Shown: positions 17,133-22,802 of the stretch, piece by piece | Layout: every line of letters starts with the position of its first letter | Position numbering within the stretch: position 1 is the stretch's first letter | Assembly (NCBI GenBank): GCA_027943245.1 | Contig: JANDJZ010001766.1 | Coordinates: 1 to 22,802, forward strand | DNA length: 22,802 nt | From: Acanthamoeba sp. SK_2022b | Lineage: Eukaryota > Discosea > Longamoebia > Acanthamoebidae | Direction of reading: 5' to 3' | Translations under genes and position numbers: made by a program | Notes under the pieces: model-generated | Databases searched by the model: none | Seen by the model: only the letters and a program-made list of their open reading frames with translations | Told to the model about the DNA's origin: nothing

Positions 17133-17163
17133 TGCCCCCCACCGTCGTACCCAGAGGGTCTTT

Positions 17164-18459
17164 ATGGTTCCACATCTCATCACGGCCCTGACCGGCCCGA
17201 TCAACGAGCTTGAGCAGCGCATCCTCGACTCCATGCCGGCGATCGAGCGCTGGTTCCGGCTCGAATGGATGGAACACACGCCGCCTTTCTATTGCTCGGT
17301 GGACATCCGCAACGCCGGTTTCAAGCTCGCACCCGTGGACACCAACCTCTTCCCCGGGGGCTGGAACAACCTGACCGACGAAATGCTGCCGCTGGCCGTA
17401 CAGGCGGCCATGGCGGCGATCGAGAAGATCTGCCCCGAAGCGCGCAATCTGCTCATCATTCCCGAGAACCACACGCGCAACACGCACTACCTGGCCAACG
17501 TGGTGCAGCTCAAGCGCATCTTCAACATGGCCGGTCTGAACGTGCGCATCGGCTCCATCAGCCCCGATGTGAAGAAGACCACCACCGTCACCCTGCCGCA
17601 TGGCGACACGGTGACGCTGGAGCCGGTGATCCGCAGCAAGCGCCGCATCGGTCTCAAGGATTTCGATCCCTGCACCATCTTGCTCAACAACGACCTGTCG
17701 TCCGGCGTCCCGGGCATCGTCGAGGAGCTGTACGAGCAATACCTGCTGCCCCCCCTGCATGCAGGCTGGAGCGTGCGCCGCAAGAGCCGCCATTTCCAGA
17801 GCTACGAGGAAGTGGCCAAGCGCTTCGGCAAGCTGCTGGGCATCGATCCCTGGCTGATCAACCCGCTGTTCGGGCGCAGCGAAGGCATCGACTTCGCCAA
17901 TGGCGTGGGCATGGAAGGCCTGGCCGAACAGGTCGATGTGCTGCTGGCCAAGGTGCGCCGCAAGTACAAGGAGTACGGCATCAAGGAAAAGCCGTTTGCC
18001 ATCGTCAAGGCCGACAACGGCACCTATGGCATGGGCGTGATGACCGTGCGCGATGCCAAGGAGCTGGCCGAGCTGCCGCGCAAGAGCCGCAACAAGATGG
18101 GCATGATCAAGGACGGCCAGACCGTGCACGACGTGATCATCCAGGAAGGCGTGCTCACCCAGGAGCGCATGAACAACGCCGTGGCCGAGCCCGTGGTCTA
18201 CATGATGGACCGCTACGTGGTCGGCGGCTTCTACCGCATGCATCCCGAACGCGATGTGGACGAAAACCTCAACGCGCCCGGAGCCGGCTTCGTGCCGCTG
18301 GCCTTCCAGCACAGCACCCAGCTGCCCCAGATCGGCGCGCGCCCGGGTGCCAGCATGCCCAACCGCTTCTACATGTATGGCGTGGTGGCCCGGGTCGCCA
18401 TGCTGGCGGCCAGCTATGAGCTGGAGGCGACCAACCCCAACGCGGAAATCTACGACTGA
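17164..18459 (+). CDS. gshA: Glutamate-cysteine ligase, T. ferrooxidans-type GshA
   Basis: A 431-residue enzyme joining glutamate and cysteine with ATP, the first and rate-setting step of glutathione synthesis. It belongs to the type found in Thiobacillus/Acidithiobacillus and many betaproteobacteria, distinct from the E. coli GshA fold. Recognisable segments include WMEHTPPFYCSVDIRNAGFK near the N-terminus, IIPENHTRNTHYLANV, and an ATP-grasp-like IVKADNGTYGMGVM around 280-292. An AGAGG ribosome site precedes the ATG. It begins a run of kup, a BenE-type gene and gshB on the same strand. A hairpin lies just after its stop codon. Confidence 0.92.
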   Translation: MVPHLITALTGPINELEQRILDSMPAIERWFRLEWMEHTPPFYCSVDIRNAGFKLAPVDTNLFPGGWNNLTDEMLPLAVQAAMAAIEKICPEARNLLIIPENHTRNTHYLANVVQLKRIFNMAGLNVRIGSISPDVKKTTTVTLPHGDTVTLEPVIRSKRRIGLKDFDPCTILLNNDLSSGVPGIVEELYEQYLLPPLHAGWSVRRKSRHFQSYEEVAKRFGKLLGIDPWLINPLFGRSEGIDFANGVGMEGLAEQVDVLLAKVRRKYKEYGIKEKPFAIVKADNGTYGMGVMTVRDAKELAELPRKSRNKMGMIKDGQTVHDVIIQEGVLTQERMNNAVAEPVVYMMDRYVVGGFYRMHPERDVDENLNAPGAGFVPLAFQHSTQLPQIGARPGASMPNRFYMYGVVARVAMLAASYELEATNPNAEIYD

Positions 18460-18466
18460 TCGGGGT

Positions 18467-18496
18467 GCTGTCCGATGCGCTCGTCATCAGGACAGC
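18467..18496. repeat. Hairpin between gshA and kup
   Basis: GCTGTCC followed by GATG pairs with CATC, a one-base bulge (A), then GGACAGC: an 11-base-pair stem with a 7-base loop. No T-run follows. It lies 8-37 bases after the gshA stop and may attenuate readthrough into kup or stabilise the upstream RNA. Confidence 0.5.
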
Positions 18497-18541
18497 GGAC
18501 AATGCCGGCATTTCAATTGACTGAAGCCATCTCCCCACGGG

Positions 18542-20425
18542 ATGGCGCATAGACCTGTGCAGAAAACCAAATCTTCGTTGGCCGCGCTCACCCTGGGCGC
18601 CATCGGCGTGGTCTATGGCGATATCGGCACCAGCGTGCTGTATTCGGTCAAGGAGGTCTTCGGCTCCGGCCATGTGCCGTTCACCCAGGAGAACATCTAC
18701 GGCGTTCTGTCGCTGCTGTTCTGGACCCTGACGGTCATCGTCTCGCTCAAGTACGTGGTCCTGGTGCTGCGTGCCGACAACAACGGCGAAGGCGGCCTGG
18801 TCGCCATGCTGGCCCTGGCCTCGCAGACCGTCAAGGACAAGCCCCGCCTGCGCAACGTGCTGCTGCTCATCGGCATCTTCGGCACTTCGCTTTTCTATGG
18901 TGATGGCGTGATCACGCCCGCCATCTCCGTGCTCTCGGCCGTCGAAGGCCTGGAAGTGGTCTCTCCGCACTTCACCAAGGCCGTGATCCCGCTGACCCTG
19001 GTGATCCTCTTCCTGCTTTTCTGGTTCCAGAAGCACGGCACGGCGGGGATCGGTCGGTTTTTCGGCCCCATCACCCTGGTCTGGTTTGCCACCATCGCAG
19101 CGCTGGGCGTGCACCAGATCGCGGGCCATCCCGAAATCCTGGCGGCCATCAGCCCGCACTTCGCAGTGCGCTTCATCTGGGACAACCCCGGCACCAGCTT
19201 CATCATCCTGGGCGCCGTCGTGCTGTGCGTGACCGGGGCGGAGGCGCTCTATGCCGACCTGGGCCACTTCGGCAAGAAGCCCATCCGCCTGGCCTGGTTC
19301 TCGGTCGCCATGCCGGCGCTGACGCTGAATTATTTCGGCCAGGGGGCGCTGCTGCTGGCCAACCCGGCCGCCGTCAAAAATCCCTTCTACATGATGGCCC
19401 CGGCCTGGGCGCTGCTGCCCCTGGTGCTGATGGCCACCATGGCCACGGTCATCGCTTCGCAGGCCCTGATCACGGGTGCCTTCAGCGTCACGCGCCAGGT
19501 CATACAGCTGGGCTATCTGCCGCGCCTGGAAGTGCGCCACACCAGCGTGCGCGAGACCGGCCAGATCTACATGCCCCTGGTCAACTGGAGCCTGTTCGTG
19601 GCGATTGCGCTGGCCGTGGTGCTGTTCCGCTCCAGCGGCAACCTGGCGGCCGCCTACGGCATTGCGGTCACGCTGGACATGCTGATCACCACCACGCTGA
19701 CCTTCTTCGTGATCCGCTACCGCTGGAACTACCCGCTGGCCCTGTGCATCGCGGCCACCGGATTCTTTTTCCTGGTGGACCTGGCCTTCTTCTCGTCCAA
19801 CCTGCTCAAGCTGTTCGACGGCGGCTGGTTCCCGCTGCTGATCGGCGGCACGGTGTTCTCGCTGATGATGACCTGGCGCAAGGGCCGCGAGCTGCTGCAC
19901 GAAAAGCTGCAGGCCGATGCCATCGACCTCAAGAGCTTCCTCGAATCGGTCTGGCGCCATCCGCCGGCGCGCGTGACGGGCACGGCCGTCTTTCTTTCCG
20001 GCGAACCGGGCACCGTGCCCAACGCCCTGCTGCACAACCTCAAGCACAACAAGGTGCTGCACAACCAGAACATCTTCGTCACGGTGCGCAACCATGAAAT
20101 TCCCTGGGTGGGTCTGGACAAGCGCACCGAGATCGAGGCGCTGGGCAGCGACTGCTGGCAGGTCATCATCAACTACGGCTTCAAGAACGAACCGGACGTG
20201 CCGGCGGCACTGTCCCTGCTGCGTCCCCGGGGTTGCCAGCTAGACGCCATGGAGACCAGCTACTTCCTGTCGCGCGATGTCATCATCCCGCGCATCAGCC
20301 ACCGCATGGCGCCCTGGCGCGAAAAGCTGTTTGCCCAGATGCACCGCAACGCCAGCCGTGTCTCCGACTTCCTGCACCTGCCCAGCAACTCCGTGGTGGA
20401 GCTGGGCTCCAAGATCGAGCTGTAG
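18542..20425 (+). CDS. kup: Low-affinity potassium transporter Kup (Trk D)
   Basis: A 627-residue potassium/proton symporter of the KUP/HAK/KT family. About twelve membrane segments occupy the first 450 residues, followed by a cytoplasmic C-terminal domain (from about 455), the standard layout. The signature near the N-terminus reads [13 protein letters not shown] at 22-34; most family members have P where this has V. Other conserved segments are [21 protein letters not shown] and [14 protein letters not shown]. Length agrees with E. coli Kup (622). No strong ribosome site is seen at 18542, but the N-terminus fits the family. This is the second potassium uptake system in the window, after TrkAH. 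Confidence 0.95.
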   Translation: MAHRPVQKTKSSLAALTLGAIGVVYGDIGTSVLYSVKEVFGSGHVPFTQENIYGVLSLLFWTLTVIVSLKYVVLVLRADNNGEGGLVAMLALASQTVKDKPRLRNVLLLIGIFGTSLFYGDGVITPAISVLSAVEGLEVVSPHFTKAVIPLTLVILFLLFWFQKHGTAGIGRFFGPITLVWFATIAALGVHQIAGHPEILAAISPHFAVRFIWDNPGTSFIILGAVVLCVTGAEALYADLGHFGKKPIRLAWFSVAMPALTLNYFGQGALLLANPAAVKNPFYMMAPAWALLPLVLMATMATVIASQALITGAFSVTRQVIQLGYLPRLEVRHTSVRETGQIYMPLVNWSLFVAIALAVVLFRSSGNLAAAYGIAVTLDMLITTTLTFFVIRYRWNYPLALCIAATGFFFLVDLAFFSSNLLKLFDGGWFPLLIGGTVFSLMMTWRKGRELLHEKLQADAIDLKSFLESVWRHPPARVTGTAVFLSGEPGTVPNALLHNLKHNKVLHNQNIFVTVRNHEIPWVGLDKRTEIEALGSDCWQVIINYGFKNEPDVPAALSLLRPRGCQLDAMETSYFLSRDVIIPRISHRMAPWREKLFAQMHRNASRVSDFLHLPSNSVVELGSKIEL

Positions 20426-20463
20426 GCGTCGCCAGCGCATCGCACGGTCGGCGGCTGTGGTGA

Positions 20464-20469
20464 CAGAAT
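20464..20469 (+). promoter_or_regulatory. -10-like element close to BenE-gene start
   Basis: CAGAAT (four of six consensus matches) ends six bases before the ATG at 20476. As for proA, this spacing would place the transcription start at the start codon. No -35 box or ribosome site is evident. Confidence 0.3.
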
Positions 20470-20475
20470 CGCGCG

Positions 20476-21657
20476 ATGCGCTTTTTCCGTGACTTGAGTC
20501 CCTCTGCCTTCGCAGCCGGCTTCGTGGCTGTGCTCGTGGGCTTCACCAGCTCGGTGGCCCTGGTCTTTCAGGCCGCCCAGGCCTTCCATGCCACGCCCGA
20601 GCAGATCACGTCCTGGATCTGGGCGCTGGGACTGGGCATGGGCCTGTGCTCTCTGCTGCCCTCGCTGATACTGCGCATGCCGGTCATGGTCGCCTGGTCC
20701 ACGCCAGGCGCAGCCGTCCTTGCCACGGCAGGGCTTGCCGGGGGCTTTTCCATGGGCGAGGCCATTGGCGCCTTCATCATCAGCGCGGGGCTGATCATCC
20801 TGGTGGGAGCCACAGGCTGGTTCGAGCGCGTCATGAACCGCATCCCCATGGAAATCGCTGCCGCCCTCCTGGCGGGCGTACTGGCCAACTTCGGCATGCA
20901 GGCCTTTGCCGCCGCCAGGGATGCGCTGCCCCTGGTGCTGGTCATGCTGCTGACCTATCTGCTGTCGCGCCGCCTGGCACCGCGCTATGCGGTCATCGCC
21001 ACGCTGGTGGCCTCCATCGCCTGGGTGGCGCTCAACGGGCAAATGCAATGGTCCGCCGTGCATGCAGGCCTTGCCTGGCCAGTCTTCACCATGCCGCAGT
21101 TCTCGGTGCCCGCCCTGGTGAGCCTGGCCTTGCCCCTGTTCGTCGTCACCATGGCCTCGCAGAACCTGCCCGGCGTGGCCGTCATCCGTGCCACGGGCTA
21201 CGACCTGCCCATCTCCCGCATCATCAGCATGACGGGCATCGCCACCCTGGTGCTGGCCCCCTTCGGCGGCTACGCGCTCAACCTCAGTGCCATCACCGCT
21301 GCCATCTGCATGGGCCCCGAGGCCCATGAGGACAAATCCCGCCGCTACACGGCGGCGGCCATCTGTGGCCTCTTCTATATAGTCATCGGCATCTTCGGCG
21401 CCGTGGTCACGGGACTGCTCACCGCCTTCCCCAAGGAACTGGTGGTCTGCATAGCGGGACTGGCCCTGCTGGGCTCCATAGGCAGCGGCCTGGCGACAGC
21501 TCTCAAGGGGGAGGAACACAGGGAGGCTGCGTTGATCACCTTTCTGGTGACGCTCAGCGGCGTGGTGATAGCCGGAGTCGGCTCGGCGTTTTGGGGCGTG
21601 GTCGCGGGCAGCCTGGCGCTATTTGTGCAACATTACCGACGTGCACGGGCTGACTGA
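20476..21657 (+). CDS. BenE family (benzoate/H+ symporter-type) membrane transporter
   Basis: A 393-residue, highly hydrophobic protein with about eleven or twelve membrane segments. It matches the BenE/YdcO family: N-terminal GFVAVLVGFTSSVALVFQAAQA, MPVMVAWSTPGAAVLATAG, RIPMEIAAALLAGVLANFG and SLALPLFVVTMASQNLPGVAVIRATGY. Family members include Acinetobacter benzoate permease BenE, but most, such as YdcO, have no proven substrate. No aromatic-catabolism genes are nearby, so benzoate is not supported by context. The gene has five ATA isoleucine codons, which I saw rarely in the neighbours. It sits between kup and gshB on the same strand; gshB starts 79 bases after its stop. Confidence 0.9.
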   Translation: MRFFRDLSPSAFAAGFVAVLVGFTSSVALVFQAAQAFHATPEQITSWIWALGLGMGLCSLLPSLILRMPVMVAWSTPGAAVLATAGLAGGFSMGEAIGAFIISAGLIILVGATGWFERVMNRIPMEIAAALLAGVLANFGMQAFAAARDALPLVLVMLLTYLLSRRLAPRYAVIATLVASIAWVALNGQMQWSAVHAGLAWPVFTMPQFSVPALVSLALPLFVVTMASQNLPGVAVIRATGYDLPISRIISMTGIATLVLAPFGGYALNLSAITAAICMGPEAHEDKSRRYTAAAICGLFYIVIGIFGAVVTGLLTAFPKELVVCIAGLALLGSIGSGLATALKGEEHREAALITFLVTLSGVVIAGVGSAFWGVVAGSLALFVQHYRRARAD

Positions 21658-21736
21658 TACGCGGCCCAGGCCCGGGCACCCCACTTCCGCCTCCTATACA
21701 GGCGAGGCACGGGCCGCCGCCTTCTGCACACAACCC

Positions 21737-22687
21737 ATGCAAATCCTCTTCGTCGCCGATCCGCTCGAATCGTTCCAGACCTACAAGGACACCACCTTCG
21801 CCATGATGCGCGAGGCGCAGCGGCGCGGCCACTCCATCGTGGCCTGCGAACCCAGGCAGCTTTCCTGGCAGCGCGGCGGCAAGGTCGTCGCCCAGGTGCG
21901 GCACATCCAGCTCACGGGAGATGCCCGGCAGTGGTTTGAAATCTCCAAGGAAGGCCTGGAGGAGCTGGCGGGCTTCGACGCCATCCTCATGCGCAAGGAC
22001 CCGCCCTTCGATTCCGAATACTTCTACTCCACGCACCTGCTGGAACAGGCCGAGCGCGAAGGCGCAAAGGTCTTCAACAAGCCCAGGGCGTTGCGAGACC
22101 ATCCGGAAAAGCTGGCCATCCTCGAATTCCCGCAATTCATCGGCCCGACCCTGGTCACGCGCAGCGCGCAGGACATCCGCGCCTTCCATGAAGAGCATCA
22201 GGACATCATCCTCAAGCCGCTGGACGGCATGGGCGGCAGGGGCATCTTCCGCGTGGGCGCCGACGGCCGCAACCTGGGCAGCATCATCGAAACCCTGAAC
22301 CAGGGCGGTGCCAGCAGCGTCATGGTGCAGAAATTCCTGCCCGAGATCACCGAGGGCGACAAGCGTGTGCTCGTCATCGGCGGCAAACCTGTTCCCTATT
22401 GCCTGGCACGCATTCCCCAGGGCAACGAAGTGCGCGGCAACCTGGCAGCGGGCGGCAAGGGCGTGGCCCAGCCTCTGAGCCAGCACGACAAGGCCATGGC
22501 CGAAGAGATCGGTCCCCTCCTCATGGAGCGTGGACTGCTGCTGGCCGGTGTCGATGTCATCGGCCAGTGCATCACCGAGATCAATGTGACCAGCCCCACC
22601 TGCTTCCAGGAGATCCATGACCAGACCGGCTGCGACGTGGCCAGCCTCTTCGTCGACGCTCTGGAACAGGCCTTGGCGGCGGCTTGA
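21737..22687 (+). CDS. gshB: Glutathione synthetase GshB
   Basis: A 316-residue ATP-grasp enzyme adding glycine to gamma-glutamylcysteine, the final step of glutathione synthesis. The length equals that of E. coli GshB. Family segments are MQILFVADPLESFQTYKDTTFAMM at the N-terminus, RKDPPFDSEYFYSTHLLE, the ATP-binding ILKPLDGMGGRGIF at 158-171 (K160), and the C-terminal ADVIGQ-like GVDVIGQCITEINVTSPT. The frame is open upstream to 21623, overlapping the BenE gene, but the ATG at 21737 gives the canonical start. A TATACA at 21695-21700 is a possible -10 for a separate promoter. A hairpin terminator follows at once. Confidence 0.96.
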   Translation: MQILFVADPLESFQTYKDTTFAMMREAQRRGHSIVACEPRQLSWQRGGKVVAQVRHIQLTGDARQWFEISKEGLEELAGFDAILMRKDPPFDSEYFYSTHLLEQAEREGAKVFNKPRALRDHPEKLAILEFPQFIGPTLVTRSAQDIRAFHEEHQDIILKPLDGMGGRGIFRVGADGRNLGSIIETLNQGGASSVMVQKFLPEITEGDKRVLVIGGKPVPYCLARIPQGNEVRGNLAAGGKGVAQPLSQHDKAMAEEIGPLLMERGLLLAGVDVIGQCITEINVTSPTCFQEIHDQTGCDVASLFVDALEQALAAA

Positions 22688-22688
22688 A

Positions 22689-22726
22689 AAAACTTGGCGG
22701 ATGACGCCAGTCATCCGCCAAGTTTT
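22689..22726 (+). terminator. Terminator of gshB (and the gshA-gshB run)
   Basis: A perfect 16-base-pair stem: AAAACTTGGCGGATGA (22689-22704), loop CGCCAG, and TCATCCGCCAAGTTTT (22711-22726). It starts two bases after the gshB stop codon. The T-run is short (four) and part of the stem, but the A-run on the other arm also suits a bidirectional terminator. Confidence 0.8.
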
Positions 22727-22728
22727 GG

Positions 22729-22737
22729 TGCTAGAAT
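22729..22737 (+). promoter_or_regulatory. Extended -10 promoter for a gene beyond the window
   Basis: TGCTAGAAT is an extended -10 pattern (TG, one base, then TAGAAT with five of six matches), placed right after the gshB terminator. The -35 region would fall in the terminator stem and is not recognisable. The remaining 65 bases contain only a four-codon frame (MSEK, stop) and look like leader RNA. Confidence 0.4.
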
Positions 22738-22802
22738 TGCGCCCCTGCACTCGATGACACGCAAATGTCTGAAAAGTGAAGCTTCCAGAGTTTTGCAAGA
22801 TC

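Noticed and set aside
18269..20095. 608-codon minus-strand frame opposite kup
   Set aside because: It is a shadow of kup, with Gln/His/Asp-rich content and no domain.
20476..21657. Assignment as benzoate permease benE
   Set aside because: The family match is good, but no aromatic-degradation genes are near and many family members have no proven substrate, so no gene symbol was given.
22765..22779. Four-codon frame MSEK followed by a stop
   Set aside because: Too short to support as a gene or as an attenuator peptide; there are no repeated regulatory codons and no paired downstream hairpins in view.
1..22802. CRISPR arrays, tRNA or rRNA genes, insertion sequences, prophage or defence islands
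   Set aside because: No regularly spaced repeats, tRNA-like cloverleaf, transposase, integrase or phage structural protein was seen on either strand. Nearly all sequence is accounted for by chromosomal genes.

Overview
The window is about 22.8 kb of GC-rich bacterial chromosome. Its gene content and protein sequences point to a betaproteobacterium of the order Burkholderiales, most likely family Comamonadaceae (Delftia, Comamonas or Acidovorax type). The evidence is the fur/bamE divergent pair, the leuS-lptE-holA order, a Thiobacillus/Acidithiobacillus ferrooxidans-type glutamate-cysteine ligase, and an intergenic palindromic repeat of a kind I associate with Comamonadaceae. The genus is an inference from recall, not from a search.

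Layout. 1-2730 (minus strand): a DUF1800 lipoprotein followed by a DUF1501 protein with a twin-arginine signal; the DUF1501 gene runs off the left edge. 2825-4043: a strong terminator, fur (minus) and the divergent lipoprotein gene bamE (plus) with its own terminator. 4129-6231 (plus): dapB, then an ExbB/TolQ-type and an ExbD/TolR-type gene in close series. 6283-7536 (minus): a YbdG/MscM-type mechanosensitive channel that probably starts at TTG. 7849-12306 (plus): leuS, a palindromic intergenic repeat, lptE and holA. 12317-12619 (minus): a 100-residue protein I do not recognise. 12809-17082 (plus): proA, trkA and trkH. 17164-22687 (plus): gshA, kup, a BenE-family transporter gene and gshB, ended by a hairpin terminator. 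The last roughly 75 bases hold a candidate promoter for a gene beyond the window.

How the genes fit together. Most are core functions: lysine and peptidoglycan precursor synthesis (dapB), leucyl-tRNA charging, outer-membrane assembly (bamE, lptE), replication (holA), iron regulation (fur) and proline synthesis (proA). The right half joins potassium uptake (trkA, trkH, kup) to both enzymes of glutathione synthesis (gshA, gshB), with proline synthesis and a mechanosensitive channel nearby. That gives the region an osmotic and thiol-homeostasis theme.

I found no tRNA, rRNA, CRISPR array, insertion sequence, prophage or recognisable defence system. I see no strong case for an undescribed multi-gene system. 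The best leads are the glutathione/potassium cluster, the DUF1800-DUF1501 export pair, tandem inverted repeats in the fur leader, a degenerate second nucleotide site in TrkA, and the intergenic repeat between leuS and lptE.
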